DNA of 64,000 bases from Medicago truncatula (Eukaryota; Streptophyta; Magnoliopsida; Fabales; Fabaceae). Below are positions 1 through 12,081 of the stretch, piece by piece (position 1 is the first letter of the stretch; each line of letters starts with the position of its first letter). The notes below the pieces were generated by a model that was not told the origin of the DNA, did not search any database, and saw nothing but the letters and a program-made list of their open reading frames with translations. The position numbers and the translations under genes are program-made. Location of the stretch: positions 55,391,762 through 55,455,761 of the forward strand of contig NC_053042.1 in NCBI RefSeq assembly GCF_003473485.1, written 5' to 3'.

Positions 1-3000
1 GGGCTGCAGCTTTGTTCTCGCATTCTCTTTGCTCATCGGCTGGATCACTGTCAGCCACAATTCCTGCTCCAGCCTGGAGATGGGCAATCCATTCTCTGCG
101 TTTGTTGACATCCTTGTACGAGTACATCGTATCAAAGCGAGTATTAGTAGGGAAAACCATTGTCCTCAGAGCAAGAGCAATGTCCATATCACCGGAAAAA
201 GATATGCCTCCAAATCCACCACTATATGGACCACGTCTTGCCACTTCTAACTGATCAATCAACTCCATGGCTTTTACCTGTTTTACAGCACAGCTAATGA
301 GAACTATTTAGGAACAAAGAAGCCAAACAAAGACTCAACCTAGCAGTTCTAGGCACAAGTGTAAATGTTAATCCCCACCCAAACAATCCCAAATTTATCC
401 AACCCAATGGATGTCAAAACTGAAGGAAAGTGCTGCTGACCATTCCAGAAACTATACCGTGAAGAACCTATAAAAACCTAGAGCATAATTTACCTTTGGC
501 GCTCCGCTGACCGTACCAACAGGTAATGCAGCCCGCAATGCATCCCAGCTTGTTAGGCCATCTAATAACTCCCCGGTTACCTGCAAAGACGGTTACAATT
601 TATCATCCAAAGATAAGGTTTTGAACTAAATGGAGTCTAGTAAAATCAGAAGGCACTCTAGCTAACTAGCTTGCACATATTCTAGTTTCTGGATGCAATA
701 GTGGATATTGCAAGGTAAAGGGAAAAAAAAAATTGACTAATGGGTGAAGGAAAATTATAAAGTTGGCAATATGGAATTTTAAGGAAAGAGTATATATACA
801 CGTATATATTTAGTCTAAACTATTAATATAATTTGCATTAAAGAACTTACAGTAGAGCTGATGTGCATAACATGGGAATATCGCTCAATATTCATAAGTT
901 TTTCAACTTGAACAGAACCGGGTTTGGAGACCTGCATATCAACAGAACAATGGTTATGACATAAAAATAGCATTGTGCAGCTCACACAATCTGCTCAAAG
1001 TGTAAAACAATTAGGATTCATACGGAACCAAACAGTAAAGCAGCTATGGAATCCATATCAACACAACATATAAACAATTATATGTTAGTTACCATTATGA
1101 AATTTTGACTACTTCAAAAAGGTGGATTCTATTGTAATTTGGCTGTGTACATATTAAACAATGACATTCGCCCAAAGCGTATTGACAAAATTCATTTATT
1201 TGTAAAATCAATATCTAGTGTTGAAGATAAATATTCTGAAAGTATATAATAATTTTTAATTTATGTATTATATAAGAGATACATTTTATCCCCTCAAATA
1301 AAATAAAAAGAGAGAAATGCATTTTATGAAAATGAAAAGAAGGAAGTTATCGTCCATCAATTAATCTTATAAAGCAAATGATTCACATCGGCATTTCATG
1401 GAGGTTGATGAAGTTTTGGTGGCACAACAATGGTGTAAATATGATGAAAAACACTATCCCAAAGGGTCCACAATAAAATCATGGCTAAAGTGCACTTTTC
1501 CCCCCTTAACTTTTAAAAAGTTGCAATTTTGGCCCCCTATGTATAAAAACTACAATTTTGGCCCCCTAAGATTTAGCCCCTTTGCATCTTTGGTCCTTTT
1601 GGCCAATTTTGACCAAGTCAACGCTGATTTGTCACTTCATTAAAGGAGGTGGCAGGCCACATGTGTATATCCATATTTTTTTAAAAAACAAAATGCCACG
1701 TTTAATTACTTGAATTAAAAAATATATATTGGAAAGGCTTGTCACGTGACTAACCCCTCTTTCAACCCTTCTACCTAAACCCTTTTTTCTCTCTACCAAT
1801 ACTACCCTTCATCAAACCCAACAACTTTTCCTTAAAAAAAAAAACCCAGCAACTTCATCTACTCTCATTCTCTTCCATATTACAAAAGCAATCATCTGCA
1901 CCAAATCATCTTTTCATTTTCACCCAAGGTCCGTCAGAACCATATCAAAAATTATTGTTGCAACCCATTGATTGCAATCATGTTAACTATTGATCACAAT
2001 CACACCCTTTTTCTTCTATCTCTACTAAAAATAAAAAATACATATAACATGAGCACCACTGTAACTGAACTTGAACAAGAAGAATTTCTTGAGAAATTAA
2101 AAGTCTTCAAAATCAAAGACAGAGATAAGAAATTTGCGGTGTTGTATATTCACACCGGTGTTCAGAGGAGTGAGAATTTTGCCGGAATTTCTTCTCTCTG
2201 ATCGGTTTACCAATAACCGTAAAACCTTTCTAGTATTTGTTTCACTTTCACACACTCACTCATTCTCTTTTCGGAAAATTTCTTCTTCTTTGGTTTACAC
2301 ATTCACTCTACTTTTCACAACCATCAGTGAAAACATCTCTTTCAACAATGAGATTTGGATTGCAGAAAGACAAAAAAAGTTATTTAGATCTGGATTGAAG
2401 TTTGTGTTTGATTGTAAATTACCCAAACCCTTAAAATCAACTTTTGGAGTTTAGTTGGGTTAAGTTGGGTTTGATAGAAAACCCAGAAATTGTTTAAGGA
2501 TTTAATTTGGTTTCTAAATTGATTTTAAGTTTTTGGTTTGATTTTGTGAATAGAGAAGAAGAGAAGATGATCAAGAACATTGGTTCCCTGTGATGATATT
2601 ATGAAGATTTGAGATTTTGGGGAAAAATAATTATTTTGGGTTTTTTGAAGTTGGTAGGTGAAGAAGATGAAAGAGAAGGATTGATGGATGAAGTTGCTGG
2701 GTTTATTTTCACGTGCTCCATCCCTTTTTCTTTCCTTTTTAATTTTTTTTAATTCATCAATAAACATGTGGCTTTTTTTTTTTTTTAATCAGTAATTACA
2801 CACGTGGCATGCCACTTAGTCAAGTGAGCTGCCACGTAGGCGTTGAATTGGTTAAAATTGGCCAAAAGGACCAAAGATGCAAAGGGGCTAAATCTTAGGG
2901 GGTCAAAATTGTAGTTTTTGTACATAGAGGGCCAAAATCGCAACTTTTTGAAAGTTAGAGGGGGAAAAGTGCACTTTAGCCTAAAATCAATGGTAAATAT

Positions 3001-6000
3001 ATCTTAGAGCTACTAAAAACATGTCAGAATAACAACCCTAAGGAGCTTTTAAGGGGCCATACTTCTCACTCGAGACAAGAAAATAAAAAATTTAAGCAGC
3101 CAAAATGGGATGGCCGAAAAGATGGATATGAAACAGTAAAGGTGACTTTATATAGAGTAATATCAAAAATCAAATGAGACGTGTGATATAATTTGAGTGA
3201 GAAGAACCACTCTTGATCATTAAATCCTGCACGAGTGCTCAGGATAAGAACACGGACAAGTGACCACTGACCATTTAAGATTTTTTTACCATCCATGTAA
3301 TGTAAGAACCACAGGTCAAGAAATGCTATTCGCACCTCAAAAAGTAAAACACTCCACTGACCTAATATGCTTCCAATGTATGTGTGAGCACACTTTGTTC
3401 GGGTAGTGTTTATGAGCAACGGATCACAGTTACGAATGGTTTAAGACTCTAGAAGAAACATCCATTATTATTTCTGTGAGGCTGAGCTATCTTTCTTTTT
3501 TATCTCTGTTCAAAACATTTTGCTTTGTATTTAGATCAAGTGTTTGCAGGGAACCTTAATAATGCAAGAATTTTCTATGAAATAAAGGATAGTAAGCCTA
3601 GAATTGAAAACAATCTACCTTTCCAACATCATTTCTCCCCAAATCGACCAGCATTACATGTTCTGCACATTGTTTTTCATCATTCAAAAGGTCTTTCTCT
3701 AACATGATATCTTCTTTTGGTGTTTTCCCTCTTCTAACAGTCCCAGCAAGGGGCCGATTGGTGATTTTTCTCTGCAAAAAAGGATATGAAATGCCTATTA
3801 ATATTTGTTGGATCTAAAATGAATGAAGTTCATAATGTTAACGGGATGTCTAGTCTAGTAAAATGGAAGAAATATAAGAGGTAATGAACAAGAACAAGGC
3901 CAACTGTAATCATATATGAAAATTATTGATATTGCTGGTAAGAAGAATAATCATATGTGAACAAGGCCAACTGTTGCACAAGGTTACCTTCTTCACCCGT
4001 GTAAGAATTTCTGGACTTGAAGCAACCAAAATACTCCCTCTGGCCTGATACGAGTATGTATTTTAACAAGTTAACCTTTGAATGCATATTGTTTGTTAAA
4101 AAAAATTATTAGGTGAGATTGGCGAAATTGGCAAACCTGCAAATAAGTCATATATGGACTAGGATTAACAATTCTCAGAGCTCTGTAGACTTCAAAAGGG
4201 TCTGCAAAAGTTCGGCGCTCAAACCGTTGACTTAGGACAATTTGAAAAATATCACCAGCCAGTATGTGCTCTTTAGCCTGCAATACTGCCTTCTTGTATT
4301 CTTCCTTTGTCATGTTTGACAACTCCAGTTTAGGACCAAAGAGACGAGTGAGTAACTTTATTGAACCTGCAGGCAGCCTTGGGCTGAAATCGAAAATTTT
4401 AATTGAAGATACAGAAATGAAACTGAAAAACCAAAACTAAAGTCATCCTTGACTTGACATGTTAATCCAAGAAGAAAAAAACAGTTTACTCACGTAATTA
4501 TATCATGTACCCTAGATACAAGAGTTTCCAGCTTGTCCAATCCATCGTTGAGGGCTTTCTCAGGAGAAGAATATCGGTCTAACCGAACCCAATGAATCAC
4601 ATATGCTTTCTGGGTGGAACAAAATCAAATAAGAATAATTGAAATATTTTTCAGGACCAAAATGGTAAATGCCCAGGATTTATATCTCTCAATTTATTAG
4701 GTTCAGTCGTGAATTTCATATTAAACATGTTGATGGCAAAGAAGGAGTGAAGTCGTAATAATCAACATTTGACATGCGTTAATTTAAACCAATTAACAAG
4801 TTTCAATTAATTGTCTTGTTTTCAGCTGAGGTGATTTCACACACACACACACACACACAGTGGGGGAGAATGAATCATGGCACTCAACAGTCTACCTACC
4901 ATCAAATATTCATATTTTGAAAAATGTGAATCATTCAAGTCATAGATTTTAGCAGAGTTTGCTTAAATATGAATAAAATAATCAACTCGTTAGATTTGGA
5001 TAGGGCGGGATAAATATAAATGTACCTTTTCAACATGATCAAACACAATCACGTTATCATAAAGGCCCAGATGAACATCAGGAAGGCCTCTGTCGTCCAT
5101 AGGGGCATTAGCAAAGGGAAGTTTCTTCTTTTCTACATAGCGCATTGTATCATACGAGAAATAACCCACCCAACCACCTGCAAAAAGAACACGACACGGT
5201 AAAACACAGCAGGAAATTTATAACAAAATTGTCCAGGTCCATCAATGCAATATTCATTTTTCTCCTACAAGTTGAAGTGAACAAAAAAATCTTCTCTAGC
5301 GTGTGAGGGAAGTAAGCAATATAGACCATTTCATTTTTAATTTGGCATATATGAAGGTAGACTAGTAAGTTGAAAAATAAATCAAGAATAACCAGTATTC
5401 ACTTTGTGAAGGTACAGTCAACATTAAATCACAAAAAGGAAAGAGAATAGATGAAGATGACATGACCAGTGAATTCAGCTTTTCATACACAACAAAACTT
5501 TAAGCGCAAATTCTACTTAGGACCACTTTGATAGGTAGTCGACCGTGGACTATAGTTGCAAATCGTTTGAAACTCCAATGACAACAGAAGTTGCCTTCCA
5601 AAATTAGAAGGTAGCCAACCGTCCTTTCCGTTCTCAAGGCTGAGACCGTGACTTGATAAGTCTTGGTTTGCCAATAGCAAGGGAAAAGCCTTGTTTGGAT
5701 AAACAACTTATTTGCAGCTTATAGTACAAGTGCTTATCATGATAAGTGTTTATATATAAGCTTACATGAGCTATTTATGTAGGAAAAGATAAAATAAAGA
5801 TAAATTGTTTTTGTACATGCTATAAGTTGTTTTCGTAAGCTATCGTGGAGACTTATGAAATTAAGCTGAAAAAAACTTCTGAAAAGTGTCATAAGCTGCT
5901 GCTTTCATAAGTTCTCCCAAGCAGTTTAACAAAACATATAGTAAGTCAATCCAAACATGCCCTATGTGCACCTCTATAGTAAGAAACAAAAGGACTGCGA

Positions 6001-6921
6001 GCTTCTGCTTTTGAGTGGCGTCATTGATCATCATTAGAGTTTTGGGTGCTTTTTAAGTACTGGTACAACATAAAAACCCCCAACTTTAATTTAAGACATG
6101 AATATCACACATATACAACAAACAGAAACATCAAAGCATAGTAAAATTATACAACACAATAAATAAATACCGATTATAAGTACAATTCAAATACCACAAA
6201 AAGCTTCAGGAAGGTCATCAATGAGTTGAGGCGTCCACTTCTCCATAATCCTACGAGGAATGACCAAAGGATCCAACGCAATTTCCTCCGTCTTACGCCC
6301 TTCCTCGTGGTCCATTATAGTAACCATATTCTCTTTTGCCACAATTTCCATACACGGTTGTGCTCCCACCACACTATACCTTCCCTACCACAATCCAACA
6401 ACCAAACACATCACATTTTCACAACCAATCAAAAAAACCAAAGAACGCAAAAAAAACAGAGAGGATAAACAATGACGTTAGCACCGACACTTATGATTGA
6501 AGCTTCTCACGCGTGTCCATACGAAGGAACACACGTGATTACATTCAATTATTTCATGTCCGGTGTCAATGTGTCAGTATTGTGTCTGGTGTTTGTGCTT
6601 CATAGAATTGAAGTAACTTACGGTGCTAGAAATGTGAAGACCGGGTTCAGCAGATTCAAAGAGAAAGCTAGGAGCATCTCTTTCATCTTCTTTAACCAAA
6701 CACCGATAAGCAAGAACCGGAGTGAGGTGATCGGAAAATATGCAACGGTACAGAGGAATCACGTTCCCTTTCTTCGAAGCTTCTATAAATTTATCTGCAT
6801 TATCAACTAGAGGAAGGGATTGAGCGGCGCATTTGATCGGACGGTAGCTAGAGTTCCATCTGGATCTGGAAACAGAGATGGTTGGGAACGATACACTTGC
6901 CATTGATAAAGCTTCCATCAT
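1..6921 (-). CDS. ASA: Anthranilate synthase alpha subunit, plastid (3' end missing)
   Basis: This enzyme converts chorismate and glutamine (via the beta subunit) to anthranilate, the first step of tryptophan synthesis, in plastids. Ten exons were read on the minus strand, all with GT-AG borders and matching phases: 6921-6622, 6384-6195, 5177-5026, 4609-4494, 4383-4137, 4044-3988, 3771-3619, 931-851, 580-494 and 277-1. They give about 553 residues; the last few tens of residues lie outside the window. The ATG at 6921 opens a Ser/Arg-rich transit-peptide-like leader. A SFLFES motif near residues 85-90 corresponds to the tryptophan feedback site of the family. Chorismate-binding motifs follow: GTVRRG (about 364-369), DLGRNDVGK (397-405), SGAPK (457-461), [10 protein letters not shown] and [11 protein letters not shown]. 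The 2.7-kb intron 932-3618 holds a Pack-MULE, and intron 5178-6194 holds a MITE and a CA repeat lies in intron 4610-5025. Which ASA paralogue this is cannot be told. Confidence 0.95.
1483..2981. mobile_element. Mutator-like non-autonomous element (Pack-MULE) in ASA intron
   Basis: The ends are GGCTAAAGTGCAC and its reverse complement. About 240 bp at each side form an imperfect terminal inverted repeat (about 1483-1735 and 2740-2981) rich in 'TTTTGGCCCCCT' type units. The element is flanked by TAAAATCAT (1474-1482) and TAAAATCAA (2982-2990), a 9-bp target duplication with one mismatch, which is the Mutator hallmark. The interior contains a captured gene fragment (separate entry). No transposase reading frame is present, so it would depend on a helper element. 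Confidence 0.85.
2049..2201 (+). pseudogene. Captured fragment of a CRAL-TRIO (GDAP2-like) gene
   Basis: A 50-codon open frame starts at an ATG (2049) and ends at TGA. It contains [17 protein letters not shown] directly joined to [20 protein letters not shown]. From memory of the family, both pieces belong to plant proteins with a divergent CRAL-TRIO domain (Arabidopsis AT4G35750 type), where they are separated by several tens of residues. The fragment therefore looks like two exon pieces fused after loss of the middle, ending where the donor protein would continue. It lies wholly between the inverted repeats of the Mutator-like element. Expression or function is unknown. It could only be confirmed by alignment to the donor gene. 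Confidence 0.65.
4839..4859. repeat. (CA)n microsatellite
   Basis: About ten CA units in an intron of the anthranilate synthase gene. A likely length-polymorphic marker. Confidence 0.9.
5691..5962. mobile_element. MITE of the 'GTTTGGATAAACAACTTA' family in ASA intron
   Basis: The sequence begins CTTGTTTGGATAAACAAC and ends with AATCCAAACATGCCC, an imperfect inverted terminal pair. The interior is full of AAGCTTAT/ATAAGCT motifs. Related sequence occurs in the first intron of the dihydroorotate dehydrogenase gene (12536-12805) and, degraded, in the CNX3 intron (46258-46640). Superfamily not assigned (hAT- or Harbinger-like ends); target duplication not clear. Confidence 0.6.
6532..6537. promoter_or_regulatory. 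G-box CACGTG in ASA intron 1
   Basis: A perfect CACGTG palindrome lies about 385 bp inside the gene from the start codon. G-boxes bind bZIP/bHLH factors. The position in intron 1 makes a role possible but unproven. Confidence 0.3.
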
Positions 6922-7439
6922 CACCGTTCAGCGACGCAAGAGTACGGTTACGGTGTCACGCTGAATCTTCGAATTTGAAAATCTTTCTCTCGAAAAAGAA
7001 AAACAGTGAAGTGGAAGCAATAGAGCGAGTCCGTTGACGAGTGACGATGGTGAGTGGTGACCCGCGGACTTCTGAACGTGTGTTGCTATCCATTTGTTTT
7101 TGAGTAATGTTATTTGAACCCCACTGGCTGCTATTTAGCCGCCACATTTCTTTTCCTTTTATTTAAGGGAAATGTTAACTTATACTCTTGGGGCATAAGT
7201 CAAAAAGGCAAATATAAAATCACTCAATGTCTTCAAAATTTTAAAAGATATATTTTCAATATAAAATTTATTTTTAATTTTCATTTTAAGCTAACTAGTG
7301 TCTTAAGGGCACAAGTTAATATGATCCTTTATTTTATTTAATGTGTGGAGTTGACGTGACCTTATTCTACGTTTGATTTGTGAACTTAACAACTCAAGAC
7401 AAATTAGGATAATGTGAAACAATATAGGACAAACTTATC
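6922..7439. other. Upstream region of ASA
   Basis: This stretch lies 5' of the minus-strand anthranilate synthase gene and should hold its 5' leader and promoter. It becomes strongly AT-rich beyond about 7140. No clear TATA box or coding frame was recognised. Confidence 0.4.
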
Positions 7440-7637
7440 TTTTTTTAATTTTTTTTAAATTTAAAAAATTACACACGTGGCGTCCACGTCAACATTGACT
7501 TGGTCAAAATTGGCATGGGGCCAAAGTTGCAAAAGGAGTCGTACTTAGGGGGCTGAATTGTATTTTATTTTGTTACGAGGCCAAAATCGCAACTTTCGGA
7601 TATTTAGGAGATCAAAACTACTATTAAGCCTTTAGAT
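7440..7637. mobile_element. Solo terminal fragment of the GGCTWAA Mutator-like family
   Basis: The sequence runs parallel to the 3' inverted repeat of the 1483-2981 element: ACACGTGGC, then GGTCAAAATTGGC, GGCCAAAGTTGCAAAAGGAG, GGCCAAAATCGCAACTTT and a final ATTAAGCC. No matching 5' end was found, so it is a truncated copy. Confidence 0.6.
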
Positions 7638-8093
7638 AATTAGTGCCTTAGACAAAAGTTGTGTAAGATACGAGAGTGTTATAGTTTTTGTCTTGTCTCT
7701 TACACCTACGTGAACAGTTTTACAATCAAATATTGTACAACAAAAGTTGTCATATCTTGTCGTTTATTTTTTCGTTAACAATGTTCAGAAAATTGCATGC
7801 ACAATTTTTAAAAATATAAAATGTTGTTTTCAATTTAAAATTTTATTTCTTTGGTTACTTGATAAGGGGGCATTTTTTATTTTTTTTGATAACTGGGCAT
7901 TTGTTAACATGATCCAGATGTTATTAAGGTAAAAAATATACTTCGTTTTTTAAGGTGAAAAATATAATTCGTTCGTCACAGATTATATAAGTTGTTTTTG
8001 TCATTTCACAAAATTAAAAAATATTATTAGTATTGTATGGAAAAGAGAAATTATGAGTGATTTTACAAAATTATCCTTTGTTAATTTATATTT

Positions 8094-8627
8094 CGCTTAA
8101 ACACCTTTTTGGTTCGTTATCTTTATTTTGAGGTTCATATTGGTTCTTTGTTAAAAAAAGATGCAAATAGATCCTTTAATTTGTTTAATTGGTATCACAT
8201 TGGTCCTTTTCATGTGAATTCAAGGTTTTTAAGTACGAGTTCCATGTGAATTTGTGTTGGATCCACCTTGTGTATCATTGTTCAACTATTTCACAAAGGA
8301 AGATGATGAGGAACCTCTAAATTTGACATGTTCACTCGGATGGAGAAGAAGATTGGTTGAAAACTCTAATTTGGGGTGAAAAATTTGGAGATATATGGGT
8401 TCCAATGAACCTTGATTTTGATTTATAAGGGAATCGGTACAATGGGAAGAATGAGATGTTAACTTACATGTCACTACATTGCAGTTAATGTCGTTAGCCT
8501 TTGAACGATGGAAATAACTAATATGATACCAATTAAACAAATTAAAGGACATATCTGCACTTTTTTCAAATAATGGACAAATATGAACCTTAAAATAAAG
8601 ATAAAGGGCCAAAAAGGTGGTTAAGCC
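8094..8627. mobile_element. Mutator-like MITE, 534 bp
   Basis: The 5' end CGCTTAAACACCTTTTTGG pairs with the 3' end CCAAAAAGGTGGTTAAGCC, and the inverted repeat continues for about 120 bp (TCTTTATTTTGAGGTTCATAT type blocks on both sides). Exact 9-bp duplications TTTATATTT flank it at 8085-8093 and 8628-8636. No protein is encoded. Confidence 0.85.
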
Positions 8628-8988
8628 TTTATATTTATATATTATAAACATTCGTGCTAAATTTCCATTAATGACAATTAGACTAATCGAGATCTGCATG
8701 CCTTTCTATCGTTTTGCTAAACACATTTAATGGGAATATTAATCTGTTTTTAATATATCATCTATTTGTTTAACAATACATAGTAAGGTCAGATTAGAGG
8801 TATCTCGTTCTACGTCACATACAAATGCTTGGGTGTCATTCATCTAGAGCATTAAAAAAATTTAGTTGAGCTTTCATCGTAGATGTACTTTGTTCAATTT
8901 TCGTAAAAAGCAGTTAACTAAACCAAAATTATGATATTTTGTTTAGTGCTAATAACATGGATAATATGTTTTTTTTTCTTATTTATTT

Positions 8989-9371
8989 GGCTAAATTGCA
9001 TTTTTGGTCCCTTAACTATTTAGGTAGTATCGCTTTGGTCCCTTAATTAAAATTCGATCTATTTTGGTCCATTAACTTCTCTCTATTACACATTTTGGTC
9101 ATTTCCGTTAGTTTTAATTCAAAAATGTTAGGTTTTCTTCATTTTCTTATGGAATTTTTCTGGGATTCTTGTTGTTGAAGGTTGATGAAGATGATATGAA
9201 GATGAGAAAGAGGAGAAGATGAAGAAAACCTAACGTTTTTGAATTAAAACTAACGAAAAGGACCAAAATGTGTAACGAGAGAAGTTAAGGGACCAAAATA
9301 AATCGAATTTTAATTAATGGACCAAAACGATATTACCTAAATAGTTAAGGGACCAAAAATGCAATTTAGTC
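8989..9371. mobile_element. Mutator-like MITE, 383 bp
   Basis: This is nearly a complete palindrome: GGCTAAATTGCATTTTTGG at the left and CCAAAAATGCAATTTAGTC at the right, with repeated 'GGTCCCTTAA' units. A short GAAGATGAAG-rich centre remains. Exact 9-bp duplications TATTTATTT lie at 8980-8988 and 9372-9380. Confidence 0.88.
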
Positions 9372-9380
9372 TATTTATTT

Positions 9381-10254
9381 TGGTATAAGAGAGGGCAAAA
9401 GCCCACATGTAGGGCATGTTTTATGGTGTGTTACTAGTATCATGCAAAACACGTACATCGCCTTCTTCACTTTTTAATTAAAGAAAAACCAATTATTTTG
9501 TTTATCTTTTTTGACATGGTAATAGTGTTCATAGTTGGTTCTTTTAAAAAAGCAGTGTTCGTAATTGGTTAAGACTCACAAATATCTATAAAAAAAACTA
9601 TGTTTTTTAAAAGGGAGGTGATATTCAGATCATTTTTAGTGGCATATAGGTCAATATTTTTGGGGTCGTGCATTTGTTGAGTTTACTATGTGTTGTGTGT
9701 GTTGACATTATGTATACTCTATTCTTATGGTTGTTGTCTATTCACATGTTACAGTGTAACCTCTTTGCATGTTGAAAATGCATGTTATTTATATACAAAC
9801 ATTTTGTTGTTGTTTGGGGTTGACAATTTTATGTATCTTAAAATCAGTTGGTGATCATGGAGGCTTTGAGGAGCGCTTTGGAGCAGGTAGCACTTGGATG
9901 ACATCGAGGTGCCAATGTCAAGTGACAACGGCTTTCTTCTCTCTCACATAAAGATCTTTTGTTTTTTTTGTACACTTATGATATTGTGATTGGCCAATAT
10001 CATATAACATTGACAACCCAATATCATCCAAGTATTATCCTTCAAATTGCTTCCGAAGCTGTTTCAGACCAAACCATATCTATTTTTTAAAATGGTTTTG
10101 CGAACCGACTCAGACCATAAATATGATTAAGGTTTATGAACCATGCACACACCTAGCTATACTCATGTTGAAAAACATATGTGCTAATAATAATGTGTTT
10201 TTATTTTATATTTTTAATCTTTAAAAAAAATTAGTATGTTTTTTTGATATATAG
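9381..10254. other. AT-rich intergenic DNA
   Basis: This stretch lies between two Mutator-like elements. I see no gene, RNA or clear repeat structure. Confidence 0.5.
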
Positions 10255-10263
10255 TATATTTTA

Positions 10264-11733
10264 GGCTTAATTGATCTGTCGGTCCCTTAACTTATTTCTT
10301 TTATTCAATTTGGTCCCATAAGTCTTAACTTTCTCAAACACGTCCTTTAACTTATTTCTTTTATTCAATTTGGTTCAATTTTGATAATTTTAATACCCTA
10401 AAAAAAGAGACCGTTGGATTACGGAGGTCTATCGGATTTTATAGTGTATCACCAACACCTAATTTATTTACTTTCTTCTTCTTCCATCATCTTCGTCTAT
10501 CCTTCAAAAAAACCCATTTTTTTTATCACAAAAATTCATCATTTCAACTTCAACAAAAACACATAATCAAATAAACCCTTAAATCTAGAATTAACATCAC
10601 TATACTAACTAGAATGAACATCCTGAATTTTCAATTATATCTTCCAAATGAACAGATTTCTTCAAATATCAAGAATCATTCATTCATTTTCTACAGCAAC
10701 CAACAAATTTCTTTGGAAGAAACAAGTTTTGAATATTAGGCATAGGTCAACAACACTGCCATTAGCAATGGTAACATCAAGAATCTTTTTTCATTTATTC
10801 ATCGTTCCTCACATCCAATTGAATATGCCATGGCACAATTCGTGTCTTCTCCCTTGCAGAATTTCCAGTCTATTCTAAAACCATAATCAATCCAAATCGT
10901 ATTAAATTCAAGATGATTGTTCTTAATTAATAAAAAATTATGAATAAAAATTAAAATTGGAAAAAACCTAATTGTGTTATGAAACGCTAGATCTGGTGAT
11001 ATGTACGTGAAATTGAAGATGAAGGAGGGGGTGAAGGGAAATTACTTGGGCGGTGAGATATTCAGTACGAATCAACAGAGAATTGAAGACAGGCCTTGCT
11101 TCTTCTTGAGGTTGCCTTCATGGCAGCACCAGAACTTAGGGTTTTGTCTCTACCAACCATTAATGATGAAATTGAAAACGAAAACAAAGATTTGAAGAAC
11201 AGTGAAGTTTTTGAATCGGTGAGGATGAGAGCAGAATGAACGATTATTTGGAAGAGTAAAGGTGAAAAAATGGGTATTAATTTTGAATTGAGTTTGTGGA
11301 TGAAGATGAAATCTGATTTATCGTTAAAGGTGATGAATTTGATAAATGGATGTTAGTTTTGATTATGAGTTGATAGTGGTGATCTTAATTCTAGATTTAA
11401 GGGTTTATTTGATCATGTGTTTTGGTTGAAGTTGAAATGATGAATTTTTGAAATTAAAAAAAAAAAAAGTTTTTTTGATGAAGATGATGAATGTTGTATG
11501 AAGATGAAGATGAAGATGAAGAAGAATAAAATAAATTAGGTGTTGGTGATACACTGTTAAAATCATGGATCTCTTTTATCCAACGGTCTCCTTTTTCAGA
11601 AGATTAAAATTGACGAAATAGGACTAAATGGACAACGGAAACATATATAAAGGACCAACTTGAACATTTTAAGAGTTATAGGACCAATTTGAAGAAAAGA
11701 ATTAAGTTAAGGGACCGGGTGTTCAATTAAGCC
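10264..11733. mobile_element. Mutator-like element, 1470 bp, long inverted repeats
   Basis: The ends are GGCTTAATTGATC and GTTCAATTAAGCC. The inverted repeat extends roughly 370 bp at each side (10264-10640 and 11365-11733), including paired blocks such as AATAAACCCTTAAATCTAGA and its complement. Exact 9-bp duplications TATATTTTA flank it at 10255-10263 and 11734-11742. The unpaired centre (about 10640-11365) contains exon-like but unrecognised sequence, possibly captured from a gene. No transposase is present. Confidence 0.88.
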
Positions 11734-11742
11734 TATATTTTA

Positions 11743-12081
11743 TTTTCTTATTTTTTCAATTAGGCTTTAGAATACACTCGCTTACAACAAAAGGGGATTG
11801 ATTCGATTCTATAAACCCAAAGCAAAACACCCTTTTCGTGCTTGTTACTAAACCCCTTCCTCCACCTACGGCGGCTCCTTCGACTCTCCCCGCCGGAACC
11901 ACTGCATTCCGATTACCCTTCGTAAACCCATTTGAAGCTTCTTCTTACTTCTCCTCTATTGCCGCCGCCGCCACTAAAACCCTTTCACCTTTTTCTGTAA
12001 AGTTTTCAAATTTCTTAGCATCCATTACTCTTTTAAGTGTTTTGTGGATTCCTTTTGTTGCGTTGAAGTTAAGTTCGGAGA
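11743..12081 (+). other. 5' flank and leader of dihydroorotate dehydrogenase
   Basis: This should hold the promoter and 5' untranslated leader. From about 11838 the DNA is unusually C-rich and keeps an open frame without ATG that runs past the downstream start codon in another frame. It reads like former coding sequence (Pro/Ala/Ser/Thr-rich) but matches nothing I know. Confidence 0.4.

Noticed and set aside
6226..6475. Open frames on the plus strand over ASA exon 2
   Set aside because: They are antisense shadows of the conserved minus-strand exon.
8286..8699. 137-residue minus-strand frame
   Set aside because: It lies across the inverted repeat of the 8094-8627 MITE and has no coding support.
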